Below the pieces are notes generated by a model, which was not told the DNA's origin, did no database searches, and saw only the letters and a program-made list of their open reading frames with translations. A program made the translations under genes and the position numbers. A stretch of DNA of 64,000 nucleotides from Oenanthe sinensis (lineage: Eukaryota; Streptophyta; Magnoliopsida; Apiales; Apiaceae): positions 1,054,001 through 1,118,000 of the forward strand of contig JAPMAC010000234.1 in NCBI GenBank assembly GCA_028671895.1. The letters are read 5' to 3'. How positions within the stretch are numbered: the first letter of the stretch is position 1; the number at the start of each line of letters is the position of its first letter. Below are positions 38,606-51,778 of the stretch, piece after piece.

Positions 38606-40462
38606 TTACTCGTTTGAACTTGAAATCAACTTATAGCTTCATTCTTGACTCGTTTATACATGGAAACAACTTGAAAGAACTTGTAGCATCATTCTTGACT
38701 CATTTGTACATGAAAATAATTTGTAACAATTTAAGGCTTCATTCTTAACTCGTTTGAACTTGAAAACAAGTTATAACTTCATTCTTGACTCGTTTAAACT
38801 TAAAAACAATTTATAGCTTCATTCTTGACTCGTTTATACATAGAAACAACTTGAAAGAACTTCTAGCATCATTCTTGACTCATTTATACATGAAAATAAT
38901 TTGTAACAATTTAAGGCTTCATTCTTAACTCGTTTGAACTTGAAAGCCACTTATAGCTTCATTCTTGACTCGTTTGTACATGGAAATAACTTGTAAAAAC
39001 TCGTAGGATCAATCTTTACTCATTTGAACATGAAAACAATTCGTAATAATTTGAGGCTTCGTTCTTGACTCGTTTTAACATGAAAACAAATTATAGCTTC
39101 ATTCTTGACTCGTTTGAACTTGAAAACAACTTATAGGATCATTCTTGACTCGTTTATACTTGGAAACAACTTGAAAGAACTTGTAGCATCATTCTTGACT
39201 CATTTGTACATGAAAACAATTTGTAACAATATAAGACTTCATTCTTAACTCGTTTGAACTTTAAAGTCATTTATAGCTTTATTCTTGACTCGTTTGAACT
39301 TGAAAACAACTTATAGCTTCATTCTTGACTCGTTTATACATGGAATCAACTTGAAAGAACTTCTAGCAATATTCTTGACTCATTTGTTCATGAAACTATT
39401 TGTAACAATATAAGGATTCATTCTTAACTGGTTTGAACTTGAAAACCACTTATAACTTTATTCTTGACTCGTTTGAACTTGAAATCAACTTATAGCTTCA
39501 TTCTTGACTCGTTTATACATGGAATCAACTTGAAAGAACTTCTAGCATCATTCTTGACTCATTTGTTCATGAAACTATTTGTAACAATATAAGGCTTCAT
39601 TCTTAACTTGTTTGAACTTGAAAGCCACTTATAGCTTCATTCTTGACTCGTTTGTACATGGAAATAACTTGTAAAAACTCGTAGGATCAATCTTTACTCA
39701 TTTGAACATGAAAACAATTCGTAATAATTTGAGGCTTCGTTCTTGACTCGTTTTAACATGAAAACAAATTATAGCTTCGTTCTTGACTCGTTTGAACTTG
39801 AAAACAACTTATAGGATCATTCTTGACTCGTTTATACTTGGAAACAACTTGAAAGAACTTCTAGCATCATTCTTGACTCATTTGTACATGAAAACAATTT
39901 GTAACAACATAAGACTTCATTCTTAACTCGTTTGAACTTTAAAGCCATTTATAGCTTTATTCTTGAATCCTTTGAACTTGAAAACAACTTGTAGCTTCAT
40001 TCTTGACTCGTTTATACATGGAATCAACTTGAAAGAACTTCTAGCATCATTCTTGACTCATTTGTTCATGAAACTATTTGTAACAATATAAGGTTTCATT
40101 CTTAACTTGTTTGAACTTGAAAGCCACTTATAGCTTCATTCTTGACTCGTTTGTATATGGAAATAACTTGTAAAATCTCGTAGGATCAATCTTCACTCAT
40201 TTGAACATGAAAACAATTCGTAATAATTTGAGGCTTCGTTCTTGACTCGTTTTAACATGAAAACAAATTATAGCTTCATTCTTGACTCGTTTGAACTTGA
40301 AAACAACTTATAGGATCATTCTTGACTCGTTTATACTTGGAAACAACTTGAAAGAACTTCTAGCATCATTCTTGACTCATTTGTACATGAAAACAATTTG
40401 TAACAATATAAGACTTCATTCTTAACTCGTTTGAACTTTAAAGCCATTTATAGCTTTATTCT
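38606..40462 (+). repeat. 1857-bp repeat, copy 1
   Basis: Markers recur at +1857: AAAACAAG followed by TTATAACTTC (38763 and 40620), AGCAATATTC (39365 and 41222) and the TTGAATCCTTTG variant (CC at 39969 and 41826). The first ~100 bp match less well, so the true left edge may be nearer 38.7 kb. Confidence 0.8.
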
Positions 40463-42319
40463 TGACTCGTTTTAACTTCAAAACAACTTATAGCTTCATT
40501 CTTGACTCGTTTATACTTGGAAACAACTTGAAAGAACTTCTAGCATCATTCTTGACTCATTTGTACATGAAAATAATTTATAACAATAGAAGGCTTCATT
40601 CTTAACTCGTTTGAACTTGAAAACAAGTTATAACTTCATTCTTGACTCGTTTAAACTTAAAAACAATTTATAGCTTCATTCTTGACTCGTTTATACATAG
40701 AAACAACTTGAAAGAACTTCTAGCATCATTCTTGACTCATTTGTACATGAAAATAATTTGTAACAATTTAAGGCTTCATTCTTAACTCGTTTGAACTTGA
40801 AAGCCACTTATAGCTTCATTCTTGACTCGTTTGTACATGGAAATAACTTGTAAAAACTCGTAGGATCAATCTTTACTCATTTGAACATGAAAACAATTCG
40901 TAATAATTTGAGGCTTCGTTCTTGACTCGTTTTAACATGAAAACAAATTATAGCTTCATTCTTGACTCGTTTGAACTTGAAAACAACTTATAGGATCATT
41001 CTTGACTCGTTTATACTTGGAAACAACTTGAAAGAACTTGTAGCATCATTCTTGACTCATTTGTACATGAAAACAATTTGTAACAATATAAGACTTCATT
41101 CTTAACTCGTTTGAACTTTAAAGCCATTTATAGCTTTATTCTTGACTCGTTTGAACTTGAAAACAACTTATAGCTTCATTCTTGACTCGTTTATACATGG
41201 AATCAACTTGAAAGAACTTCTAGCAATATTCTTGACTCATTTGTTCATGAAACTATTTGTAACAATATAAGGATTCATTCTTAACTGGTTTGAACTTGAA
41301 AACCACTTATAACTTTATTCTTGACTCGTTTGAACTTGAAATCAACTTATAGCTTCATTCTTGACTCGTTTATACATGGAATCAACTTGAAAGAACTTCT
41401 AGCATCATTCTTGACTCATTTGTTCATGAAACTATTTGTAACAATATAAGGCTTCATTCTTAACTTGTTTGAACTTGAAAGCCACTTATAGCTTCATTCT
41501 TGACTCGTTTGTACATGGAAATAACTTGTAAAAACTCGTAGGATCAATCTTTACTCATTTGAACATGAAAACAATTCGTAATAATTTGAGGCTTCGTTCT
41601 TGACTCGTTTTAACATGAAAACAAATTATAGCTTCGTTCTTGACTCGTTTGAACTTGAAAACAACTTATAGGATCATTCTTGACTCGTTTATACTTGGAA
41701 ACAACTTGAAAGAACTTCTAGCATCATTCTTGACTCATTTGTACATGAAAACAATTTGTAACAACATAAGACTTCATTCTTAACTCGTTTGAACTTTAAA
41801 GCCATTTATAGCTTTATTCTTGAATCCTTTGAACTTGAAAACAACTTGTAGCTTCATTCTTGACTCGTTTATACATGGAATCAACTTGAAAGAACTTCTA
41901 GCATCATTCTTGACTCATTTGTTCATGAAACTATTTGTAACAATATAAGGTTTCATTCTTAACTTGTTTGAACTTGAAAGCCACTTATAGCTTCATTCTT
42001 GACTCGTTTGTATATGGAAATAACTTGTAAAATCTCGTAGGATCAATCTTCACTCATTTGAACATGAAAACAATTCGTAATAATTTGAGGCTTCGTTCTT
42101 GACTCGTTTTAACATGAAAACAAATTATAGCTTCATTCTTGACTCGTTTGAACTTGAAAACAACTTATAGGATCATTCTTGACTCGTTTATACTTGGAAA
42201 CAACTTGAAAGAACTTCTAGCATCATTCTTGACTCATTTGTACATGAAAACAATTTGTAACAATATAAGACTTCATTCTTAACTCGTTTGAACTTTAAAG
42301 CCATTTATAGCTTTATTCT
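40463..42319 (+). repeat. 1857-bp repeat, copy 2
   Basis: Partner of 38606-40462, with few differences. After about 42319 the next monomer is a GTTTGAACTT type in place of the GTTTTAACTT type with CTTCAAAAC that opens this copy. Confidence 0.8.
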
Positions 42320-42783
42320 TGAATCGTTTGAACTTGAAAACAACTTATAGCTTCATTCTTGACTCGTTTATACATGGAATCAACTTGAAAGAACTTCTAG
42401 CATCATTCTTGACTCATTTGTTCATGAAACTATTTGTAACAATATAAGGCTTCATTCTTAACTTGTTTGAACTTGAAAGCCACTTATAGCTTCATTCTTG
42501 ACTCGTTTGTACATGGAAATAACTTGTAAAATCTCGTAGGATCAATCTTCACTCATTTGAACATGAAAACAATTCGTAACAATATAAGGCTTCATTCTTA
42601 ACTCGTTTGAACTTGAAAACAAGTTATAGCTTCATTCTTGACTCGTCTGAACTTAAAAACAACTAATAGCTTCATTCTTGACTCGTTTATACATGGAAAC
42701 AACTTGAAAGAACTTCTAGCATAATTCTTGACTCATTTATACATGAAAACAATTTGTAACAATTTAAGGCTTCATTCTTAAAT

Positions 42784-44470
42784 CGTTTGAACTTGAAAGC
42801 CACTTATAGCTTCATTCTTGACTCGTTTGTACATGGAAATAACTTGTAAAAACTCGTAGGATCAATCTTTACTCATTTGAACATGAAAACAATTCGTAAT
42901 AATTTGAGGCTTCGTTCTTGACTCGTTTTAACATGAAAACAAATTATAGCTTCGTTCTTGACTCGTTTGAACTTGAAAACAACTTATAGGATCATTCTTG
43001 ACTCGTTTATACTTGGAAACAACTTGAAAGAACTTCTAGCATCATTCTTGACTCATTTGTACATGAAAACAATTTGTAACAATATAAGACTTCATTCTTA
43101 ACTCGTTTGAACATGAAAGCCACTTATAGCTTTATTCTTGAATCCTTTGAACTTGAAAACAACTTGTAGCTTCATTCTTGACTCGTTTATACATGGAAAC
43201 AACTTGAAATAACTTCTAGCATCATTCTTGACTCATTTGTACATGAAAACAATTTGTAACAATATAAGACTTCATTCTTAACTCGTTTGAACATGAAAGC
43301 AACTTATAGCTTTATTCTTGACTCGTCTGAACTTGAAAACAACTTATAGCTTCATTCTTGACTCGTTTATACATGGAAACAACTTGAAAGAACATGTAGC
43401 ATCATTCTTGACTCATTTGTACATGAAAACAATTTGTAACAATTTAAGGCTTCATTCTTAACTCGTTTGAACTTGAAAGCCACTTATAGCTTCATTCTTG
43501 ACTCGTTTGTACATGGAAATAACTTGTAAAAACTCGTAGGATCAATCTTTACTCATTTGAACATGAAAACAATTCGTAATAATTTGAGGCTTCGTTCTTG
43601 ACTCGTTTTAACATGAAAACAAATTATAGCTTCATTCTTGACTCGTTTGAACTTGAAAACAACTTATAGGATCATTCTTGACTCGTTTATACTTGGAAAC
43701 AACTTGAAAGAACTTCTAGCATCATTCTTGACTCATTTGTACATGAAAACAATTTGTAACAATATAAGACTTCATTCTTAACTCGTTTGAACATGAAAGC
43801 CACTTATAGCTTTATTCTTGAATCCTTTGAACTTGAAAACAACTTGTAGCTTCATTCTTGACTCGTTTATACATGGAAACAACTTGAAATAACTTCTAGC
43901 ATCATTCTTGACTCATTTGTACATGAAAACAATTTGTAACAATATAAGACTTCATTCTTAACTCGTTTGAACATGAAAGCAACTTATAGCTTTATTCTTG
44001 ACTCGTTTGAACTTGAAAACAACTTATAGCTTCATTCTTGACTCGTTTATACATGGAAACAACTTGAAAGAACATGTAGCATCATTCTTGACTCATTTGT
44101 ACATGAAAACAATTTGTAACAATTTAAGGCTTCATTCTTAACTCGTTTGAACTTGAAAGCCACTTATAGCTTCATTCTTGACTCGTTTGTACATGGAAAT
44201 AACTTGTAAAAACTCGTAGGATCAATCTTTACTCATTTGAACATGAAAACAATTCGTAATAATTTGAGGCTTCGTTCTTGACTCGTTTTAACATGAAAAC
44301 AAATTATAGCTTCATTCTTGACTCGTTTGAACTTGAAAACAACTTATAGGATCATTCTTGACTCGTTTATACTTGGAAACAACTTGAAAGAACTTCTAGT
44401 ATCATTCTTGACTCATTTGTACATGAAAACAATTTGTAACAATATAAGACTTCATTCTTAACTCGTTTGA
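42784..44470 (+). repeat. 680-bp repeat, about 2.5 tandem copies
   Basis: The TTGAATCCTTTG variant (CC at 43144 and 43824) and the AACTTGAAATAAC variant (43201 and 43881) each recur at 680 bp, and the order continues for part of a third copy until about 44470. Copy edges fall near 43463 and 44143. 680 equals the common ~500-bp spacing plus 180, in line with the 180-bp exchange unit. Confidence 0.82.
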
Positions 44471-45892
44471 ACTTTAAAGCCATTTATAGCTTTATTCTTG
44501 AATCGTTTGAACTTGAAAACAACTTATAGCTTCATTCTTGACTCGTTTATACATGGAATCAACTTGAAAGAACTTCTAGCATCATTCTTGACTCATTTGT
44601 TCATGAAACTATTTGTAACAATATAAGGCTTCATTCTTAACTTGTTTGAACTTGAAAGCCACTTATAGCTTCATTCTTGACTCGTTTGTACATGGAAATA
44701 ACTTGTAAAATCTCGTAGGATCAATCTTCACTCATTTGAACATGAAAACAATTCGTAACAATATAAGGCTTCATTCTTAACTCGTTTGAACTTGAAAACA
44801 AGTTATAGCTTCATTCTTGACTCGTCTGAACTTAAAAACAACTAATAGCTTCATTCTTGACTCGTTTATACATGGAAACAACTTGAAAGAACTTCTAGCA
44901 TAATTCTTGACTCATTTATACATGAAAACAATTTGTAACAATTTAAGGCTTCATTCTTAAATCGTTTGAACTTGAAAGCCACTTATAGCTTCATTCTTGA
45001 CTCGTTTGTACATGGAAATAACTTGTAAAAACTCGTAGGATCAATCTTTACTCATTTGAACATGAAAACAATTCGTAATAATTTGAGGCTTCGTTCTTGA
45101 CTCGTTTTAACATGAAAACAAATTATAGCTTCGTTCTTGACTCGTTTGAACTTGAAAACAACTTATAGGATCATTCTTGACTCGTTTATACTTGGAAACA
45201 ACTTGAAAGAACTTCTAGCATCATTCTTGACTCATTTGTACATGAAAACAATTTGTAACAATATAAGACTTCATTCTTAACTCGTTTGAACATGAAAGCC
45301 ACTTATAGCTTTATTCTTGAATCCTTTGAACTTGAAAACAACTTGTAGCTTCATTCTTGACTCGTTTATACATGGAAACAACTTGAAATAACTTCTAGCA
45401 TCATTCTTGACTCATTTGTACATGAAAACAATTTGTAACAATATAAGACTTCATTCTTAACTCGTTTGAACATGAAAGCAACTTATAGCTTTATTCTTGA
45501 CTCGTTTGAACTTGAAAACAACTTATAGCTTCATTCTTGACTCGTTTATACATGGAAACAACTTGAAAGAACATGTAGCATCATTCTTGACTCATTTGTA
45601 CATGAAAACAATTTGTAACAATTTAAGGCTTCATTCTTAACTCGTTTGAACTTGAAAGCCACTTATAGCTTCATTCTTGACTCGTTTGTACATGGAAATA
45701 ACTTGTAAAAACTCGTAGGATCAATCTTTACTCATTTGAACATGAAAACAATTCGTAATAATTTAAGGCTTCGTTCTTGACTCGTTTTAACATGAAAACA
45801 AATTATAGCTTCATTCTTGACTCGTTTGAACTTGAAAACAACTTATAGGATCATTCTTGACTCGTTTATACTTGGAAACAACTTGAAAGAAC
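44464..45892 (+). repeat. Repeat of 42285-43713 at offset 2179
   Basis: The ATAATTC variant at 42721 and 44900, the TTGAATCC variant (43144 and 45323) and the AACTTGAAATAAC variant (43201 and 45380) keep the 2179-bp offset. The match ends at about 45892, where this copy takes a monomer with AACTTGTAGC. A private ATTTAAGGCTTCG occurs at about 45761. Confidence 0.75.
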
Positions 45893-47960
45893 TTGTAGCA
45901 TCATTCTTGACTCATTTGTACATGAAAACAATTTGTAACAATATAAGACTTCATTCTTAACTCGTTTGAACTTTAAAGCCATTTATAGCTTTATTCTTGA
46001 CTCGTTTGAACTTGAAAACAACTTATAGCTTCATTCTTGACTCGTTTATACATGGAATCAACTTGAAAGAACTTCTAGCAATATTCTTGACTCATTTGTT
46101 CATGAAACTATTTGTAACAATATAAGGATTCATTCTTAACTGGTTTGAACTTGAAAACCACTTATAACTTTATTCTTGACTCGTTTGAACTTGAAATCAA
46201 CTTATAGCTTCATTCTTGACTCGTTTATACATGGAATCAACTTGAAAGAACTTCTAGCATCATTCTTGACTCATTTGTTCATGAAACTATTTGTAACAAT
46301 ATAAGGCTTCATTCTTAACTTGTTTGAACTTGAAAGCCACTTATAGCTTCATTCTTGACTCGTTTGTATATGGAAATAACTTGTAAAAACTCGTAGGATC
46401 AATCTTTACTCATTTGAACATGAAAACAATTCGTAATAATTTGAGGCTTCGTTCTTGACTCGTTTTAACATGAAAACAAATTATAGCTTCGTTCTTGACT
46501 CGTTTGAACTTGAAAACAACTTATAGGATCATTCTTGACTCGTTTATACTTGGAAACAACTTGAAAGAACTTCTAGCATCATTCTTGACTCATTTGTACA
46601 TGAAAACAATTTGTAACAACATAAGACTTCATTCTTAACTCGTTTGAACTTTAAAGCCATTTATAGCTTTATTCTTGAATCCTTTGAACTTGAAAACAAC
46701 TTGTAGCTTCATTCTTGACTCGTTTATACATGGAATCAACTTGAAAGAACTTCTAGCATCATTCTTGACTCATTTGTTCATGAAACTATTTGTAACAATA
46801 TAAGGTTTCATTCTTAACTTGTTTGAACTTGAAAGCCACTTATAGCTTCATTCTTGACTCGTTTGTATATGGAAATAACTTGTAAAATCTCGTAGGATCA
46901 ATCTTCACTCATTTGAACATGAAAACAATTCGTAATAATTTGAGGCTTCGTTCTTGACTCGTTTTAACATGAAAACAAATTATAGCTTCTTTCTTGACTC
47001 GTTTGAACTTGAAAACAACTTATAGGATCATTCTTGACTCGTTTATACTTGGAAACAACTTGAAAGAACTTCTAGCATCATTCTTGACTCATTTGTACAT
47101 GAAAACAATTTGTAACAATATAAGACTTCATTCTTAACTCGTTTGAACTTTAAAGCCATTTATAGCTTTATTCTTGAATCGTTTGAACTTGAAAACAACT
47201 TATAGCTTCATTCTTGACTCGTTTATACATGGAATCAACTTGAAAGAACTTCTAGCATCATTCTTGACTCATTTGTTCATGAAACTATTTGTAACAATAT
47301 AAGGCTTCATTCTTAACTTGTTTGAACTTGAAAGCCACTTATAGCTTCATTCTTGACTCGTTTGTACATGGAAATAACTTGTAAAATCTCGTAGGATCAA
47401 TCTTCACTCATTTGAACATGAAAACAATTCGTAACAATATAAGGCTTCATTCTTAACTCGTTTGAACTTGAAAACAAGTTATAGCTTCATTCTTGACTCG
47501 TCTGAACTTAAAAACAACTAATAGCTTCATTCTTGACTCGTTTATACATGGAAACAACTTGAAAGAACTTCTAGCATCATTCTTGACTCATTTATACATG
47601 AAAACAATTTGTAACAATTTAAGGCTTCATTCTTAAATCGTTTGAACTTGAAAGCCACTTATAGCTTCATTCTTGACTCGTTTGTACATGGAAATAACTT
47701 GTAAAAACTCGTAGGATCAATCTTTACTCATTTGAACATGAAAACAATTCGTAATAATTTGAGGCTTCGTTCTTGACTCGTTTTAACATGAAAACAAATT
47801 ATAGCTTCGTTCTTGACTCGTTTGAACTTGAAAACAACTTATAGGATCATTCTTGACTCGTTTATACTTGGAAACAACTTGAAAGAACTTCTAGCATCAT
47901 TCTTGACTCATTTGTACATGAAAACAATTTGTAACAATATAAGACTTCATTCTTAACTCG
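45893..47960 (+). repeat. Repeat of about 41037-43104 at offset 4855-4856
   Basis: AGCAATATTC (41222 and 46078) and the TTGAATCC variant (CC at 41826 and 46681) keep this offset. The order follows the earlier stretch until about 47960, where this copy has a TTTAAAGCCAT monomer and the earlier one ACATGAAAGCC. Confidence 0.75.
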
Positions 47961-49725
47961 TTTGAACTTTAAAGCCATTTATAGCTTTATTCTTGAATCC
48001 TTTGAACTTGAAAACAACTTGTAGCTTCATTCTTCACTCGTTTATACATGGAATCAACTTGAAAGAACTTCTAGCATCATTCTTGACTCATTTGTTCATG
48101 AAACTATTTGTAACAATATAAGGTTTCATTCTTAACTTGTTTGAACTTGAAAACCACTTATAGCTTCATTCTTGACTCGTTTGTATATGGAAATAACTTG
48201 TAAAATCTCGTAGGATCAATCTTCACTCATTTGAACATGAAAACAATTCGTAATAATTTGAGGCTTCGTTCTTGACTCGTTTTAACATGAAAACAAATTA
48301 TAGCTTCATTCTTGACTCGTTTGAACTTGAAAACAACTTATAGGATCATTCTTGACTCGTTTATACTTGGAAACAACTTGAAAGAACTTCTAGCATCATT
48401 CTTGACTCATTTGTACAAGAAAACAATTTGTAACAATATAAGACTTCATTCTTAACTCGTTTGAACTTTAAAGCCATTTATAGCTTTATTCTTGAATCGT
48501 TTGAACTTGAAAACAACTTATAGCTTCATTCTTGACTCGTTTATACATGGAATCAACTTGAAAGAACTTCTAGCATCATTCTTGACTCATTTGTTCATGA
48601 AACTATTTGTAACAATATAAGGCTTCATTCTTAACTTGTTTGAACTTGAAAGCCACTTATAGCTTCATTCTTGACTCGTTTGTACATGGAAATAACTTGT
48701 AAAATCACGTAGGATCAATCTTCACTCATTTGAACATGAAAACAATTCGTAACAATATAAGGCTTCATTCTTAACTCGTTTGAACTTGAAAACAAGTTAT
48801 AGCTTCATTCTTGACTCGTCTGAACTTAAAAACAACTAATAGCTTCATTCTTGACTCGTTTATACATGGAAACAACTTGAAAGAACTTCTAGCATCATTC
48901 TTGACTCATTTATACATGAAAACAATTTGTAACAATTTAAGGCTTCATTCTTAAATCGTTTGAACTTGAAAGCCACTTATAGCTTTATTCTTGACTCGTT
49001 TGAACTTGAAAATAACTTATAGCTTCATTCTTGACTCGTTTATACTTGAAAACAACTTGAAAGAACTTTTAGCATCATTCTTGACTCATTTGTACATGAA
49101 AACAATTGGTAACAATTTAAGGCTTCATTCTTAACTCGTTTGAACTTGAAAGCCACTTATAGCTTCATTCTTGACTCGTTTGTACATGGAAATAACTTGT
49201 AAAAACTCGTAGGATCAATCTTTACTCATTTGAACATGAAAACAATTCGTAATAATTTGAGGCTTCGTTCTTGACTCGTTTTAACATGAAAACAAATTAT
49301 AGCTTCATTCTTGACTCGTTTGAACTTGAAAACAACTTATAGAATCATTTTTGACTCGTTTATACTTGGAAACAACTTGAAAGAACTTCTAGCATCATTC
49401 TTGACTCATTTGTACATGAAAACAATTTGTAACAATATAAGACTTCATTCTTAACTCGTTTGAACATGAAAGCCACTTATAGCTTTATTCTTGACTCGTT
49501 TGAACTTGAAAACATCTTATAGGATCATTCTTGACTCGTTTATACTTGGAAACAACTTGAAAGAACTTCTAGCATCATTCTTGACTCATTTGTACATGAA
49601 AACAATTTGTAACAATATAAGACTTCATTCTTAACTCGTTTGAACATGAAAGCAACTTATAGCTTTATTCTTGACTCGTTTGAACTTGAAAACAACTTAT
49701 AGCTTCATTCTTGACTCGTTTATAC
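47961..49725 (+). repeat. Satellite; first ~1 kb repeats 46643-47667 at offset 1318
   Basis: The TTGAATCC variant (CC at 46681 and 47999) recurs at 1318 bp, the same spacing as 41826 to 43144. After about 48985 the order switches to the type seen near 10.3 and 15.5 kb (a 50-mer with AACTTTTAGC, then AACAATTGGTAAC). No non-satellite sequence. Confidence 0.72.
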
Positions 49726-51778
49726 ATGGAAACAACTTGAAAGAACATGTAGCATCATTCTTGACTCATTTGTACATGAAAACAATTTGTAACAATTTAA
49801 GGCTTCATTCTTAACTCGTTTGAACTTAAAAGCCACTTATAGCTTCATTCTTGACTCGTTTTAACTTCAAAACAACTTATAGCTTCATTCTTGACTCGTT
49901 TATACTTGGAAACAACTTGAAAGAACTTCTAGCATCATTCTTGACTCATTTGTACATGAAAATAATTTGTAACAATATAAGGCTTCATTCTTAACTGGTT
50001 TGAACTTGAAAACCACTTATAACTTTATTCTTGACTCGTTTGAACTTGAAATCAACTTATAGCTTCATTCTTGACTCGTTTATACATGGAAACAACTTGA
50101 AAAAACTTGTAGCATCATTCTTGACTCATTTGTACATGAAAACAATTTATAACAATAGAAGGCTTCATTCTTGACTCGTTTGAACTTGAAAGCCACTTAT
50201 AGCTTCATTCTTGACTCGTTTGAACTTGAAAACAAGTTATAGCTTCATTCTTGACTCGTTTATACTTGGAAACAACTTGAAAGAACTTCTAGCATCATTC
50301 TTGACTCATTTGTACATGAAAACAATTTGTAATAATTTAAGGCTTCATTCTTAACTTGTTTGAATTTGAAAGCCACTTATAGCTTCATTCTTGACTCGTT
50401 TGTACATGGAAATAACTTGTAAAAACTCGTAGGATCAATCTTTACTCATTTGAACATGAAAACAATTCGTAATAATTTGAGGCTATGTTCTTGACTCGTT
50501 TTAACATGAAAACAAATTATAGCTTCATTCTTGACTTGTTTGAACTACAAAACAACTTATAGCTTCATTCTTGACTCGTTTATATATGGAAACAACTTGA
50601 AAGAACTTTTAGCATCATTCTTGACTTATTTGTACATGAAAACAATTGGTAACAATTTAAGGCTTCATTCTTAACTCGTTTGAACTTGAAAGCCACTTAT
50701 AGCTTCATTCTTGACCCTTTTGTACAAGGAAATAACTTATAAAAACTCGTAGGATCATTCTTCACTAATTTGAACATAAAAACAATTTGTAACAATTTGA
50801 GGCTTCGTTCGTGACTCGTTTGAACTTGAAAACCACTTCTAGCTTCATTCTTGACTCGTTTGTACTTGGAAATAAGTTGTAAAAACTCGTTGGATCATTC
50901 TTCACTCATTTGAACATAAAAACAATTTCTAACAATTTGAGGCTTCGTTCTTGACTCGTTTGAACTTGAAAACAACTTATAGCATCATTCTTGACTCGTT
51001 TGAACTTGAAAACAACTTATAGCTTCATTCTTGACTCGTTTGAACTTAAAAACAACTTATAGCTTCATTCTTGACTCGTTTATACATGGAAACAACTTGA
51101 AAGAACTTCAAGCATCATTCTTCACTCATTTGTACATGAAAACAATTTGTAACAATTTAAGGCTTCATTCTTAATACGTTTGAACTTGAAGAAAACAATT
51201 CGTAACAAGTTGAGGCTTCGTTCTTGACTCGTTTGAACTTGAAAACAACTTATAGCTTCATTCTTGACTCGTTTATAAATGGAAACAACTTGAAAGAACT
51301 TCTAGCATCATTCTTGACTCATTTGTACATGAAAACAATTGGTAACAATTTAAGGCTTCATTCTTAACTCGTTTGAACTTGAAAGCCACTTATAGCTTCA
51401 TTCTTGACTCGTTTGTACATGGAAATAACTTGTAAAAACTCGTAGGATCAATCTTTACTCATTTGAACATGAAAACAATTCGTAATAATTTGAGGCTTCG
51501 TTCTTGACTCGTTTTAACATGAAAACAAATTATAGCTTCATTCTTGACTCGTTTGAACTTGAAAACAACTTATAGGATCATTCTTTACTCGTTTATACTT
51601 GGAAACAACTTGAAAGAACTTTTAGCATCATTCTTGACTCATTTGTACATGAAAACAATTTGTAACAATATAAGACTTCATTCTTAACTCGTTTGAACTT
51701 TAAAGCCACTTATAGCTTTATTCTAGACTCGTTTGAACTTGAAAACAACTTATAGCTTCATTCTTGACTCGTTTATAC
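49726..51778 (+). repeat. Higher-order repeat D, copy 1 (2053 bp)
   Basis: Markers recur at exactly 2053 bp: CCCTTTTGTACAAGG (CCC at 50715, 52768 and 54821), GAAGAAAAC (51188, 53241 and 55294) and AGAACATGTAGC (49742 and 51795). The first ~100 bp are more diverged than the rest. The unit contains monomer types not seen in the left half, such as CTACAAAAC and TTCTAACAATT. Confidence 0.87.
51178..51230 (+). repeat. 53-bp fusion monomer (first of seven)
   Basis: The first 13 bases are the start of a 40-mer (GTTTGAACTTGAA). They run directly into the body of the ATTTGAACAT 50-mer from its GAAAACAATT onward, giving 53 bp. Further copies lie at 53231-53283, 55284-55336, 57697-57749, 59210-59262, 61223-61275 and 62735-62787. 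It breaks the 10-bp step rule and occurs only after 51 kb, so it dates the right-hand HORs. Confidence 0.85.

Noticed and set aside
50715..50729. TTGTACAA palindrome within CCCTTTTGTACAAGG as a possible operator
   Set aside because: It is a few substitutions away from the common TTTGTACATGG monomer start and travels with HOR copies. There is no gene nearby to regulate.
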